Of a stretch of 64,000 bases of DNA, positions 9,279-18,844 are shown one piece after another. A program made the position numbers and the translations under genes. The DNA is from Ensifer sp. LCM 4579 (lineage in GTDB: Bacteria > Pseudomonadota > Alphaproteobacteria > Rhizobiales > Rhizobiaceae): the NCBI RefSeq assembly GCF_001854885.1, contig NZ_MDDV01000008.1, positions 1 to 64,000 on the forward strand. The letters are read 5' to 3'. The notes under the pieces were generated by a model. It saw nothing but the letters and a program-made list of their open reading frames with translations. It searched no databases and was not told the origin of the DNA. Numbering within the stretch: the stretch's first letter is position 1; each line of letters opens with the position of its first letter.

Positions 9279-9863
9279 TCACCCCTGCATCCGGTCTTCC
9301 CAATGGCGGCGGCAATAGGACACATATTTCTCGTTGCCGCCGACGTCGACTTGCGCGCCCTCGCGCACGACATTGCCCTTGCCGTCGAGGCGCACGACCA
9401 TCGTCGCCTTGCGGCCGCAGTGGCAGATCGTGCGCACCTCGCGCAGTTCGTCGGCGATCGCGAGGAGCGCCATGGAGCCGGGAAAGAGCTTGCCCTGGAA
9501 GTCGGTCCTCAAGCCGTAGGCCATGACGGGGATGCCGAGACGGTCGGCAACGCGCGCAAGCTGCCAGACCTGCTCCTCGCCGAGAAACTGCGCCTCGTCG
9601 ACGAAAACGCAGGCGATCTCGCTGGATCCGTCGCCATTCATGCGCTCGACAAGGGCGTAGAGATCATCCGCCCGGTGGAACGCGATCGCCTCCGAATCGA
9701 GGCCGATACGCGAGGCGATCCGACCGACGCCGGCGCGATCGTCGAAAGCGGCGATCAGCATCGCGACGCGCAAGCCGCGCTCCTGGTAATTGTAGGACGC
9801 CTGCAGCAGCAGCGTGCTCTTGCCCGCATTCATCGTCGCATAGCTGAAATAGAGTTTGGCCAT
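9279..9863 (-). CDS. tdk: Thymidine kinase (type II)
   Basis: Phosphorylates thymidine to dTMP with ATP in the pyrimidine salvage pathway. The 194-residue protein has the type II layout: P-loop TMNAGKST at 10-17, the Walker B-like VDEAQF at 88-93, and a structural zinc site built from C147, C149, C184 and a nearby histidine (CHCGRK, then YCRRH). Length and motifs are normal. It is divergent from choX with 288 bp between the two starts, so both promoters must lie there. Confidence 0.96.
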   Translation of the reverse strand: MAKLYFSYATMNAGKSTLLLQASYNYQERGLRVAMLIAAFDDRAGVGRIASRIGLDSEAIAFHRADDLYALVERMNGDGSSEIACVFVDEAQFLGEEQVWQLARVADRLGIPVMAYGLRTDFQGKLFPGSMALLAIADELREVRTICHCGRKATMVVRLDGKGNVVREGAQVDVGGNEKYVSYCRRHWEDRMQG

Positions 9864-10151
9864 GAGCCCCGTCTCCGGAATCGCAAGCCGTTACATGACG
9901 AGACGAAGGGCGGAAGGCCAGAGCGCAGGCGACGCGACCCACAGCTTTTCGCGAGGCGCTGCGGACGGTCCCGGCGCCGGACATGAAATAGCCGCACCGC
10001 GCCTTGTTTCGCGGGGATTGCGACATTCCGCGTCGCTCCGTGCATCCCTTCAGCGTATTGAGACAATACACTGCCGTGGGCACCAAGGCCTTGAATTCCG
10101 GTCCCATTGGTGTTTGGCTAAACAAAGAATGGAAGCAGGGGAACGACGACG
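9864..10151. promoter_or_regulatory. Divergent promoter region tdk / choX
   Basis: This 288-bp stretch separates two genes reading outward and holds no convincing gene. I cannot assign individual promoter boxes with confidence. The choX ribosome site (CAGGGGAA) lies at its right end. Confidence 0.4.
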
Positions 10152-11108
10152 ATGATAAGAAATCTGACGCTCAAGCTTATGCTCGCGGGCACTGTTTGCG
10201 TGGCGGCCATGACCGCCGGGAACGCCGTCGCGGCGGATCCGGAAAGCTGCAGTCCCGTGCACTTCTCCGACGTCGGCTGGACGGACATCACCGCGACGAC
10301 GGCAACGGCAACGACCATCCTGAAGGCGCTCGGTTACGAGACGGACGTGAAGGTACTCTCGGTTCCGGTTACCTACACGTCGCTGAAGAACAAGGACATC
10401 GACGTCTTCCTCGGCAACTGGATGCCGACGATGGAAGGCGACATCGCCCCCTATCGCGAGGACAAGTCGGTCGAGACCGTACGCGAGAACCTCGAAGGCG
10501 CCAAGTACACGCTCGCGACCAACGCGAAGGGCGCGGAACTCGGCATCAAGGACTTCAAGGACATCGCCGCGCAGAAGGATGCGCTTGATAGCAAGATCTA
10601 CGGCATCGAGCCTGGCAATGACGGCAACCGCCTGATCATCGACATGGTCGAGAAGGGCACCTTCGGCCTCAAGGGCTTCGAAGTGGTCGAATCCTCCGAG
10701 CAGGGCATGCTGGCGCAGGTCGCCCGCGCCGAGAAGGGTGGCGAGCCGATCGTCTTTCTCGGCTGGGAGCCGCATCCGATGAACGCCAACTTCAAGCTCA
10801 CCTATCTCTCCGGTGGCGACGACATCTTCGGACCGAACTTCGGCGGGGCGACGGTCTACACCAATGTCCGCGCCGGCTACACCGAGGAATGCCCGAATGT
10901 CGGCGCCCTACTCAAGAATCTCAAGTTCACGCTCGAGATGGAAAACGAGATCATGGGCAAGATCCTGGACGACGGCGAAGACCCGGAGAAGGCTGCCTCG
11001 GAATGGCTCAAGGCCAATCCCCAGGCCCTTGAGCCGTGGCTTGCGGGCGTCACCACCAAGGATGGCGGCGATGGGCTGGCTGCGGTCAAGTCCGAGCTCG
11101 GCCTCTGA
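10152..11108 (+). CDS. choX: Choline ABC transporter, periplasmic choline-binding protein
   Basis: High-affinity choline receptor of the ChoXWV importer; choline feeds glycine-betaine synthesis and carbon/nitrogen supply. The 318-residue precursor has a signal peptide ending at about residue 28 (GNAVAA). The ligand residues known from the S. meliloti ChoX structures are all present at the same numbers: W43, D45, W90, Y119, N156 and W205. This makes choline far more likely than proline or glycine betaine as substrate. The ATG at 10152 follows CAGGGGAA. The permease and ATPase genes lie downstream, with a hairpin between choX and choW that could favour expression of the binding protein. Confidence 0.97.
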   Translation: MIRNLTLKLMLAGTVCVAAMTAGNAVAADPESCSPVHFSDVGWTDITATTATATTILKALGYETDVKVLSVPVTYTSLKNKDIDVFLGNWMPTMEGDIAPYREDKSVETVRENLEGAKYTLATNAKGAELGIKDFKDIAAQKDALDSKIYGIEPGNDGNRLIIDMVEKGTFGLKGFEVVESSEQGMLAQVARAEKGGEPIVFLGWEPHPMNANFKLTYLSGGDDIFGPNFGGATVYTNVRAGYTEECPNVGALLKNLKFTLEMENEIMGKILDDGEDPEKAASEWLKANPQALEPWLAGVTTKDGGDGLAAVKSELGL

Positions 11109-11159
11109 CCGACCCGACGCCGCATGTCCTGACGACGTGCATAAGGGGACTGAACGCGT

Positions 11160-11191
11160 GCCGCATGTTTCCGGAAGCGGATACATGCGGC
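11160..11191 (+). promoter_or_regulatory. Intercistronic hairpin between choX and choW
   Basis: GCCGCATGT (11160-11168) and ACATGCGGC (11183-11191) are perfect 9-bp arms around a 14-nt loop, inside the 149-bp gap after choX. No T-run follows, so it looks more like an mRNA 3'-end stabiliser or partial attenuator than a full terminator. Confidence 0.55.
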
Positions 11192-11257
11192 TGCAGTCTG
11201 CCCTTACCACGGCGTCATCCGATCCTGTTCGACCCCTGACAAGAGGGATTCAATCCC

Positions 11258-12103
11258 GTGGAATTCCTAACTGACCATCCCATTCCGATCGGCGGCTGGG
11301 CCAAGGCCTTCGTCGACTGGCTGACAACCAATTTCGAGCTGTTCTTCGACCAGCTTGCAAACTTCCTGTCGGCAATCATCTCCATTCTGCTCTACATCCT
11401 CCAGACGCCGCACCCGCTCATCGTCATCGCGATCGTCACTGCGCTTGCCTGGTGGTTCCGCCGCTCGATCGGCATCGCCGCCTTTACCTGTCTCGGCCTT
11501 CTGCTGATCATCAATCAGGGCTACTGGAAGGAAACCACGGAGACGCTGGCGCTGGTACTCGCGGCCACCTTCGTCAGCATGGCCGTTGGCATCCCGCTCG
11601 GCATCGCCGCGGCGCGGCGTGCCTGGATCTATGCCTTCATGCGCCCGATCCTCGACCTCATGCAGACCATCCCCACCTTCGTCTACCTGATCCCGGCACT
11701 GATCCTTTTCGGTCTCGGAATGGTGCCGGGCCTGATCGCCACGGTCATCTTCGCCATTCCCGCGCCGATCCGCCTGACCCGCCTCGGCATCATCTCGACG
11801 CCGCCCGCGCTGGTCGAGGCCGCCGAATCCTTCGGCGCCACGCCGTGGCAGGTGCTGCGCAAGGTGGAACTGCCCTTCGCAATGCCGCAGATCATGGCCG
11901 GCCTTACCCAGACGATCATGCTCTCGCTTTCGATGGTGGTCATCGCCGCGCTGGTCGGCGCCAACGGCCTCGGCGTGCCCGTCCTCAGGGCTCTGAACAC
12001 CGTCAATATCGCCCGGGGCTTCGAGTCCGGGCTCTGCATTGTCATCCTCGCCATCGTTCTCGACCGTCTGTTCCGCTCATCCGATGAAGGAGAAGGCGCA
12101 TGA
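11258..12103 (+). CDS. choW: Choline ABC transporter, permease
   Basis: Inner-membrane subunit of the choline importer, 281 residues with about six to seven hydrophobic helices and the binding-protein-dependent permease loop that docks to the ATPase (EAAESFGATPWQVLRKVELP). It belongs to the OpuAB/ProW family. The start is GTG at 11258, 11 nt after AGAGGG. Its last codons overlap the choV start by 4 nt (ATGA), so the two are translationally coupled. Confidence 0.95.
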   Translation: MEFLTDHPIPIGGWAKAFVDWLTTNFELFFDQLANFLSAIISILLYILQTPHPLIVIAIVTALAWWFRRSIGIAAFTCLGLLLIINQGYWKETTETLALVLAATFVSMAVGIPLGIAAARRAWIYAFMRPILDLMQTIPTFVYLIPALILFGLGMVPGLIATVIFAIPAPIRLTRLGIISTPPALVEAAESFGATPWQVLRKVELPFAMPQIMAGLTQTIMLSLSMVVIAALVGANGLGVPVLRALNTVNIARGFESGLCIVILAIVLDRLFRSSDEGEGA

Positions 12104-13149
12104 CAGACGCCGTCGTTTTCAAGAATGTCGACATCATCTTCGGCAAGAACCCGCAGGTGGCGCTCGAGATGGTCGACCAGGGGAAGAACCGGGACGAGAT
12201 CGGCGCGGCCTCGGGCCATGTGCTCGGTGTCGCCGGCGCCTCGCTGTCGATCCACGAAGGCGAGATCCTCGTGCTGATGGGTCTCTCCGGCTCCGGCAAA
12301 TCGACGCTGCTTCGCGCGGTCAATGGGCTGGCCCCGGTCGTGCGCGGCGAGGTGGAGGTCAAGACGGCGAACGGCTCCCTCAATCCCTATCGCTGCAATG
12401 CCAAGGCTCTTCGCGACTTCCGCATGCACACCGTCTCGATGGTGTTCCAGCAGTTCGCGCTTCTGCCCTGGCGGACGGTGGCTGACAATGTCGGCTTCGG
12501 CCTCGAACTCGCCGGCGTTCCGGACGGCGAACGCAAGAAGCGCATCGGCGAGCAACTTGAGCTCGTCAATCTCGGCACGTGGGCGGACCGTAAGGTCAAC
12601 GAGCTTTCCGGCGGCATGCAGCAGCGTGTCGGCCTCGCCCGGGCCTTTGCGACGGGCGCACCCATTCTGCTGATGGACGAGCCGTTCTCCGCGCTCGATC
12701 CGCTGATCCGCACGCGCCTGCAGGACGAACTGCTGGAATTCCAGCGGCGACTGAAGAAGACGATCATCTTCGTCAGCCACGACCTTGACGAAGCCTTCCG
12801 CATCGGCAATCGCATCGCGATCATGGAGGGCGGGCGGATCATCCAGTGCGGCACGCCGCAGGAAATCGTGAGGAACCCGGCAAACCAGTATGTGGCCGAC
12901 TTCGTCCAGCACATGAATCCGATCGCGATGCTGACCGCGAAGGACGTGATGCAGAGCGGAATCGATCGCTCGACCGCCGGCGCGGGGGTGACGGCCACTG
13001 CCAAGCCCACGACACCGCTCATCGATATTCTCGACGCCATGTCGCGCCAACCGGGCAGCATCGGCGTCGTCGATAACGGTGCGGTCGTCGGAACCATCGA
13101 TGCGCAGGACATCGTCGAAGGACTTACCCGCCACCGCAGCAGGGAATGA
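12100..13149 (+). CDS. choV: Choline ABC transporter, ATP-binding protein
   Basis: Energises the ChoXW importer. The 349-residue protein has Walker A GLSGSGKST, Q-loop FQQFALLPWR, signature LSGGMQQR, Walker B ILLMDEPFSALD and the switch histidine in FVSHDLDEA. A C-terminal extension of about 90 residues looks like a reduced CBS-type regulatory region, as in the OpuAA/ProV family, and may sense ionic strength. It overlaps choW and is followed by a strong terminator. Confidence 0.95.
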   Translation: MTDAVVFKNVDIIFGKNPQVALEMVDQGKNRDEIGAASGHVLGVAGASLSIHEGEILVLMGLSGSGKSTLLRAVNGLAPVVRGEVEVKTANGSLNPYRCNAKALRDFRMHTVSMVFQQFALLPWRTVADNVGFGLELAGVPDGERKKRIGEQLELVNLGTWADRKVNELSGGMQQRVGLARAFATGAPILLMDEPFSALDPLIRTRLQDELLEFQRRLKKTIIFVSHDLDEAFRIGNRIAIMEGGRIIQCGTPQEIVRNPANQYVADFVQHMNPIAMLTAKDVMQSGIDRSTAGAGVTATAKPTTPLIDILDAMSRQPGSIGVVDNGAVVGTIDAQDIVEGLTRHRSRE

Positions 13150-13171
13150 CGCGGGCAAGGCAATGCGTTCG

Positions 13172-13209
13172 AAAAAAGGCCTGGAGCGCCCGCTCCGGGC
13201 CTTTTATTT
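13172..13209 (+). terminator. Rho-independent terminator after choXWV
   Basis: The stem GGCCTGGAGC/GCTCCGGGCC has ten pairs with one G-T wobble around a GCCC loop. It is preceded by an A-run and followed by TTTTATTTT. It lies 23 nt after choV and upstream of the next plus-strand gene. Confidence 0.9.
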
Positions 13210-13243
13210 TAGAAGATGCACCGACCCCGCCAAGGAGGCGACG

Positions 13244-13987
13244 ATGAGCGAGAAACCCAATGTCCTGCGCGATACCGATGACGAGGCGCGCAAACTCGCC
13301 AGGGTCCTGCTCCGCTCGGCAAGGAGCGGTGCGCTTGCAGTGATCGAGCCTCAGAGCGGCGGTTTTCCCTTCGTCAGCCGGGTTCTGCTCGGCATCGACG
13401 TCGACGGAGCGCCGGTGGTTCTGGTCTCGCGTCTGTCGACTCATACCCAGGCGCTGCTCGCCGACGACCGCGCATCTCTCTTGACGGGCGAACCCGGCAA
13501 AGGCGATCCACTCGCCCATCCGCGCCTGACCGTACAATGCCGGGCTGAAGAGATCCGGCGCGATTCGGACGACCACGCCCGCATCCGCGAACGCTTTCTG
13601 CGGCGTCACTCGAAAGCGGGACTTTATATCGATTTCCCCGATTTCGGCTTTTTCCGCCTGACACCGCAGCGAGCGAGCCTCAATGGCGGCTTTGGCCGTG
13701 CCTATGCGCTGACGGCCGACGATCTCGTCATCGATTCACCGGCGACCGCCGCGCTCGCAGAGATGGAGGCGAGCGCCATCGACCACATGAATACCGATCA
13801 TGCCGAGGCGGTGAACCATTACGCGAAGGTTCACTGCCGGGCTTCCGGCGGCGACTGGAAGCTCGTTGGAATCGATGCGGCCGGTATCGATCTCGCCGAT
13901 GGCGAGGCGCTGAAACGTCTCGAATTCGAGACGCCCATAAAAAATGCAGCCGAGTTGCGGCCCGTCCTAAAAAAACTTTACCGTTAA
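13244..13987 (+). CDS. HugZ-like pyridoxamine-phosphate-oxidase-fold protein with DUF2470
   Basis: A 247-residue cytoplasmic protein. The N-terminal two thirds (about 15-160) form a split-barrel flavin-reductase/PNPOx-like domain. The C-terminus (about 165-247) is a DUF2470 domain with the conserved AIDHMNTDHAEAV segment. This architecture is that of the HugZ family, some members of which bind or degrade haem. Whether this one acts on haem is not shown by the sequence. The start at 13244 is fixed by AAGGAGG immediately upstream. It is transcribed independently of choV, since a terminator separates them. Confidence 0.85.
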   Translation: MSEKPNVLRDTDDEARKLARVLLRSARSGALAVIEPQSGGFPFVSRVLLGIDVDGAPVVLVSRLSTHTQALLADDRASLLTGEPGKGDPLAHPRLTVQCRAEEIRRDSDDHARIRERFLRRHSKAGLYIDFPDFGFFRLTPQRASLNGGFGRAYALTADDLVIDSPATAALAEMEASAIDHMNTDHAEAVNHYAKVHCRASGGDWKLVGIDAAGIDLADGEALKRLEFETPIKNAAELRPVLKKLYR

Positions 13988-14034
13988 ACGGCACTTCGCT
14001 ACCCCCATTTCTTGCAGTGGGTGGTTGCCCTTTT

Positions 14035-14050
14035 ATGCATCACGTCTAAT
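14035..14050 (-). promoter_or_regulatory. Candidate NolR box upstream of nolR
   Basis: Read on the minus strand the site is ATTAG-N9-AT, which fits the published NolR consensus (A/T)TTAG-N9-A(T/A). It lies about 42-57 bp upstream of the nolR start, a position suited to autorepression. The motif is short, so chance occurrence is possible. Confidence 0.6.
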
Positions 14051-14091
14051 TATCGTGCTTCGTCAAACATAACTACGTGTGATGTGATCGC

Positions 14092-14445
14092 ATGGAGCAC
14101 GCAATGCAGCCTCTCCCGCCTGAAAAACACGAGGAAGCCGAAACAGCAGCCGGTTTTCTTTCTGCCATGGCAAATCCGAAACGCCTGCTCATCCTCGATT
14201 CCCTGGTCAAGGAAGAGATGGCGGTGGGCGCATTGGCCAACAAGGTCGGATTGAGTCAGTCTGCCCTTTCGCAGCACCTTTCGAAACTGCGGGCGCAGAA
14301 TCTGGTCAGCACCCGCCGGGACGCGCAGACGATCTATTACTCGAGCTCTTCCGATGCGGTCATGAAGATCCTGGGCGCGCTCGACGAGATCTTCAAAGAC
14401 AGCCACGCCGTAGGAGAGAAGCCCCTCCTGCGCAAATCGGCGTAA
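14092..14445 (+). CDS. nolR: ArsR-family transcriptional regulator NolR
   Basis: A 117-residue winged-helix repressor. The helix-turn-helix (SQSALSQHLSKLRAQ) at about 60-75 and the wing with TRRDAQTIYYS match NolR of Sinorhizobium as I know it, including FLSAMANPKRLLILDSLVK at the N-terminus. No metal-binding CxC motif of ArsR is present, as expected for NolR. NolR controls nodulation genes, quorum sensing and growth functions in rhizobia. The reading frame is intact; strain 1021 of S. meliloti is known to carry a disrupted copy. ATG 14092 and ATG 14104 (better ribosome site, GGAG) are alternative starts. A NolR box upstream suggests autoregulation. Confidence 0.88.
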   Translation: MEHAMQPLPPEKHEEAETAAGFLSAMANPKRLLILDSLVKEEMAVGALANKVGLSQSALSQHLSKLRAQNLVSTRRDAQTIYYSSSSDAVMKILGALDEIFKDSHAVGEKPLLRKSA

Positions 14446-14749
14446 GTTTCCAACGCCATCCGGTTCGGAAGATGTGCGCATAAAGCCCGACGAGACATCG
14501 TGCGATGGCTATGAGCACGATGTCACCATACCCTACCCCTTCACCGTTGGTTCAACCCCGTCTGCGCTGCCCGGCATCTCTCCACAAGGGGAGAGACCGG
14601 CTAGCGCAACGCAGGCGGCTGCTTTGATTCAACGCAATGCCCGGCCGATGAAATCGAGGTAAGGCTTCACCTTTGGCTGATGGCATCCCCGCATCGCTGC
14701 CCGGCCCGCGGCTTGGGTCGGCGCTTGATCGCGTTGAAAGGAGCGACCC
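14446..14749. other. Intergenic region nolR / phosphoketolase
   Basis: No gene is seen in these 304 bp. They contain a short inverted repeat, CTCTCC/GGAGAG at 14578-14595, which may serve as a weak nolR terminator or be a repeat relic. The phosphoketolase ribosome site (GAAAGGAG) lies at the right end. Confidence 0.5.
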
Positions 14750-17215
14750 ATGATTTCGACCAGGACGGCAACAAGCAAGAACCATGACCTCGTCGAAGAT
14801 TCAACGGCAACTCGTCCGCTCACGACGGAAGAACTGCGGGCGATCGACGCCTATTGGCGAGCATCGAATTACCTGTCGGTGGGGCAGATCTACCTCCTCG
14901 ATAATCCGCTGTTGAAGGAGCCGCTGAAGCGCGAACACATCAAGCCGAGGCTGCTCGGGCATTGGGGCACGTCACCGGGCCTGAATATGCTCTATGCCCA
15001 CCTCAACCGGGTCATCAAACGCGATGACCTCAACATGATCTACGTGATTGGCCCGGGGCACGGCGGACCTTCGTTGGTAGCTCACGCATACATGGAAGGC
15101 ACCTACAGCGAGGTTTATCCAAATATCAGCCAGGACGCGGACGGCATGAAGCGGCTGTTCAAGCAGTTCAGCTTTCCGGGAGGAATCCCCAGTCACGTTG
15201 CACCGGAGACACCGGGAAGCATCCATGAGGGCGGCGAACTCGGCTACGCCTTGAGCCATGCCTATGGGGCGGCGTTCGACAACCCGGACCTGATCGTCGC
15301 CTGTATCGTCGGCGACGGAGAGGCCGAGACTGGGCCGCTTGCGACCGGCTGGCACGGCAACAAGTTCCTGAACCCGGCGCGCGACGGCTGCGTGCTCCCG
15401 ATCCTGCATCTCAACGGATACAAGATTGCGAACCCTTGTTTTCTCGCCCGCATTCCAACGGACGAGCTGCAGAAATACTTCGAGGGCATGGGTTACGCGC
15501 CGTATTTCGTCGAAGGGCGTGACCCCGAGGCCGTCCATCAACAACTGGCCGCTGTACTCGACGCCGCTGTCGCGGAAATCAAGCGAATTTGGACCGATGC
15601 CCGCATCAACGGCAAAGTCAGACGTCCCAACTGGCCGATGATCGTCTTGCGCACGCCGAAGGGCTGGACCTGCCCGGAGGAGATCGACGGCAAGAAATGC
15701 GAGGATTACTGGCGCTCGCATCAGGTGCCGATGGGCGACATGGACAATCCAGAGCACATCCGCGTTCTCGAAGGCTGGATGAAGAGCTACCGGCCCGAAG
15801 AGTTTTTCGACGGCAACGGCCGGCTGAAGCCGGAACTGGCGGCGCTCGCTCCCGTGGGGCACCGCCGCATGAGCGACAATCCGCATGCCAATGGCGGCCT
15901 GCTGCTGCGCGACCTGAAGATGCCCGACTTTCGCGACTATGCGGTTGCCGTACCGAGCCCCGGCGCCACCACGGCAGAGTCGGCGCGCGTGATGGGCGCT
16001 TTTCTGCGTGACGTGATGAGGCTCAATCTCGAGGCCGGGAACTTCCGTCTGTTCAGCCCGGACGAGAACAACTCGAATCGCTGGCAGGACGTGCTCGAGG
16101 TCACCAACCGTTGCTACATGGCGGAGATCTATCCCGAGGACGATCATCTGGCGCCGGATGGTCGGGTGATGGAGGTGCTCAGTGAGCATCAATGCCAGGG
16201 GTGGCTGGAAGGCTACCTGCTCACCGGACGCCACGGCTTCTTCTCCTGCTACGAAGCTTTCATCCACATCATCGACTCGATGTTCAACCAACACGCCAAA
16301 TGGCTGAAGGTGTGCAACGAGATCGCCTGGCGGCGGCCGATCGCTTCGCTGAACTATTTCCTGAGTTCGCACGTCTGGCGTCAGGACCACAACGGCTTCA
16401 GCCATCAGGATCCCGGCTTCATCGATCACGTCGTCAACAAGAAGGCCGACGTCATCCGGGTCTATCTGCCGCCGGACGCGAACACGCTTCTCTCGGTCAC
16501 GGATCATTGCCTCAGGAGCCGCAACTACATCAACGTCGTGGTGGCCGGCAAACAGCCCGCCCCGCAATGGCTGACTATGGACGAGGCCATCAAGCATTGC
16601 AGCGAAGGCCTCGGGATCTGGGAATGGGCGAGCAACGACAAGGGCAACGAGCCCGATGTCGTGATGGCATGCTGCGGCGACGTGCCGACGCTCGAGACGC
16701 TGGCGGCGGTCGAATTGATCCGTGAGCATCTACCGGATCTGAAGGTGCGCGTCATCAACGTCGTAAACCTTATGAAGCTGCAGCCGTCGGAAGAGCATCC
16801 GCACGGCCTTTCAAACCGCGACTTCGATGCCTTGTTCACAAAGGATAAGCCGATCATCTTCGCCTTCCATGGCTATCCATGGCTGATCCACCGATTGACG
16901 TACCGCCGCACGAACCACAAGAATCTGCATGTTCGCGGCTACAAGGAGGAAGGGACGACGACGACCCCATTCGACATGGTTGTGTTGAACGACCTGGATC
17001 GGTTCCACCTCGTCGAGGACGTGATCGACCGGCTGCCGCAACTGGGGGCCCGTGCTGCCTACTTCAAGCAGGCAATCCACGAGAAACTGATCGAACACAG
17101 GCAGCACATTCAGAAGTACGGCGACGATCTGCCAGCCATCAGCGGTTGGAAGTGGGGCCTGAAGGGTGCGGCTGGCAAATCTCGGGGCACGTCTACTGAA
17201 GGGGACAATATTTAG
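14750..17215 (+). CDS. xfp: Xylulose-5-phosphate/fructose-6-phosphate phosphoketolase
   Basis: A thiamine-diphosphate enzyme that splits xylulose 5-phosphate or fructose 6-phosphate with phosphate to acetyl phosphate and a shorter sugar phosphate. The 821-residue protein is full length. Recognisable elements are [12 protein letters not shown] (68-79), GPGHGGPS (101-108) and the TPP/Mg motif GDGEAETGP (188-196). The ribosome site AAAGGAG fixes the start. A glucoamylase-like gene follows 9 nt downstream, probably cotranscribed. No phosphotransacetylase or acetate kinase is nearby, so acetyl phosphate must be used by enzymes encoded elsewhere. Confidence 0.95.
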   Translation: MISTRTATSKNHDLVEDSTATRPLTTEELRAIDAYWRASNYLSVGQIYLLDNPLLKEPLKREHIKPRLLGHWGTSPGLNMLYAHLNRVIKRDDLNMIYVIGPGHGGPSLVAHAYMEGTYSEVYPNISQDADGMKRLFKQFSFPGGIPSHVAPETPGSIHEGGELGYALSHAYGAAFDNPDLIVACIVGDGEAETGPLATGWHGNKFLNPARDGCVLPILHLNGYKIANPCFLARIPTDELQKYFEGMGYAPYFVEGRDPEAVHQQLAAVLDAAVAEIKRIWTDARINGKVRRPNWPMIVLRTPKGWTCPEEIDGKKCEDYWRSHQVPMGDMDNPEHIRVLEGWMKSYRPEEFFDGNGRLKPELAALAPVGHRRMSDNPHANGGLLLRDLKMPDFRDYAVAVPSPGATTAESARVMGAFLRDVMRLNLEAGNFRLFSPDENNSNRWQDVLEVTNRCYMAEIYPEDDHLAPDGRVMEVLSEHQCQGWLEGYLLTGRHGFFSCYEAFIHIIDSMFNQHAKWLKVCNEIAWRRPIASLNYFLSSHVWRQDHNGFSHQDPGFIDHVVNKKADVIRVYLPPDANTLLSVTDHCLRSRNYINVVVAGKQPAPQWLTMDEAIKHCSEGLGIWEWASNDKGNEPDVVMACCGDVPTLETLAAVELIREHLPDLKVRVINVVNLMKLQPSEEHPHGLSNRDFDALFTKDKPIIFAFHGYPWLIHRLTYRRTNHKNLHVRGYKEEGTTTTPFDMVVLNDLDRFHLVEDVIDRLPQLGARAAYFKQAIHEKLIEHRQHIQKYGDDLPAISGWKWGLKGAAGKSRGTSTEGDNI

Positions 17216-17224
17216 GGACAACTC

Positions 17225-18637
17225 ATGTCGGAAACTCGAGAGTTCCAATACAAGGTGGCTCAGAAACCCGATCCGACGACATTGGATTTCAGGAGATCGC
17301 CCCACGGAGCAGAAGCCATGCCCGAAACGCTCTCGACCGACGCAGATCTCCATGGGCAACCGACCGATGAAGATCTGGGGCGGCTACAGTTCACGACGGT
17401 GTTGTACTACCTGCAGGTCACAAATCCGGACAATGGCCTGGTTCGTGACAAAACGGAACCGAACGCCCCGGCAAGCATAGCGGCAATCGGCATGGCGCTG
17501 GCGACAATTCCCGTTGTCGTGGAGCGAGGCGTCATTATCCGGGAATTCGCGGCGAAGATCACGCGCAAGCGACTGCGATTCTTGACGGAACTTCCGCAAG
17601 GACCAGAGCCGGACGCCTCCGGCTATAAAGGTTTCTTCTATCATTTCCTGGACATCGAAACGGGTCGCCGCGTTTGGCAATGTGAGTTGTCCACCATTGA
17701 TACGGCGTTCCTGTTGGCGGGCGCACTGACGGTCGCAGCCTATTTCGATCGCGACACCGCCGACGAGGCGGAAATCCGTCAACTCGCGACGACGCTTTAC
17801 GAGCGTGCCGACTGGAACTGGGCCCGCGATGGCGGGCCGACGCTGACGCATGGTTGGCGCCCGGAGAGCGGTTTCATTCCCCATCGCTGGCGCGGGTACG
17901 ACGAAGGACTGCTGCTCTATATCCTCGGGCTGGGTTCGCCGATCCATCCGCTGCCGCCCGAATCATATGCCGCCTACACGGCCACCTATGAATGGAGGAA
18001 TATCTACGGCCGCGACATGCTTTATTCGGGCCCGCTCTTCACCCATCAACTGTCGCATATGTGGGTGGATTTTCGAGGTATTCGCGACGAGTTCATGCGG
18101 CAGCACGACAGCGACTATTTCGAGAACAGTCGGCATGCAACGTTCGTGCAGCAGGAGTATGCGATTCACAATCCGATGAATTTCGCCGGCTACGGGGAAT
18201 ATTGTTGGGGATTCACCGCGAGCGACGGGCCCGGTTGGGTCACGCGCGTGGTCAATGGCGTCAAGCGGGAGTTCTTTGATTACATCGCCCGAGGGGCTCC
18301 ATTCGGGCCGGACGACGGGACGGTTTCACCGTGGGTTGTTATCGCTTCGCTGCCATTCGCGCCTGAAATCGTCATTCCGACAGCCCGCAACTTTGCCCGC
18401 ATGAACCTGGGCATGACGCGTCTATACGGGTTCAAGCCGTCGTTCAATCAGTCTTTCGTGATGGAAGACAGTACTACCGGATGGTGGGTAACTCCGTACC
18501 ACTTCGGCGTCGACCAAGGGCCGGTCGTGCTGATGGTCGAAAACTACCGGACGGGCTTGCTCTGGGACATAATGCGCCGATCCGCCCCCATAGTGACGGG
18601 GCTCCGCAGGGCCGGGTTCACGGGGGGCTGGCTATAA
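17225..18637 (+). CDS. Glucoamylase-like protein (PF10091 type)
   Basis: The 470-residue protein has the conserved features of the glycoamylase-like family: YDEGLLLYILGLGSP, GPLFTHQLSHMWVDFRGI, DYFENSRHATF, NPMNFAGYGEYCWGFTASD. Such (alpha/alpha) toroid proteins are linked to beta-glucan or glycan turnover, but the activity is unproven for most. There is no signal peptide, so it is predicted cytoplasmic. Its start lies 9 nt after the phosphoketolase stop, which points to an operon and a possible link between intracellular glycan breakdown and the phosphoketolase pathway. That link is inference. Confidence 0.82.
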   Translation: MSETREFQYKVAQKPDPTTLDFRRSPHGAEAMPETLSTDADLHGQPTDEDLGRLQFTTVLYYLQVTNPDNGLVRDKTEPNAPASIAAIGMALATIPVVVERGVIIREFAAKITRKRLRFLTELPQGPEPDASGYKGFFYHFLDIETGRRVWQCELSTIDTAFLLAGALTVAAYFDRDTADEAEIRQLATTLYERADWNWARDGGPTLTHGWRPESGFIPHRWRGYDEGLLLYILGLGSPIHPLPPESYAAYTATYEWRNIYGRDMLYSGPLFTHQLSHMWVDFRGIRDEFMRQHDSDYFENSRHATFVQQEYAIHNPMNFAGYGEYCWGFTASDGPGWVTRVVNGVKREFFDYIARGAPFGPDDGTVSPWVVIASLPFAPEIVIPTARNFARMNLGMTRLYGFKPSFNQSFVMEDSTTGWWVTPYHFGVDQGPVVLMVENYRTGLLWDIMRRSAPIVTGLRRAGFTGGWL

Positions 18638-18844
18638 CACGCGCGCTCACGGAAGAACCGAAGGAGCCCCCCAGCGCGAATTCGCCGGGCCGCTGACGGC
18701 TCTAAACGCAAAGCATATCGGTCGACAAAGCTGCAGGCTTGACGCCGATAGAGGCGCTGATAATTTGACCAACGGGTAAAATAATCCGGCGCGCTCCACC
18801 CACCTTCGCTGCCGGAAACGAGAATCCTCCAAGGAGAACAGGAC

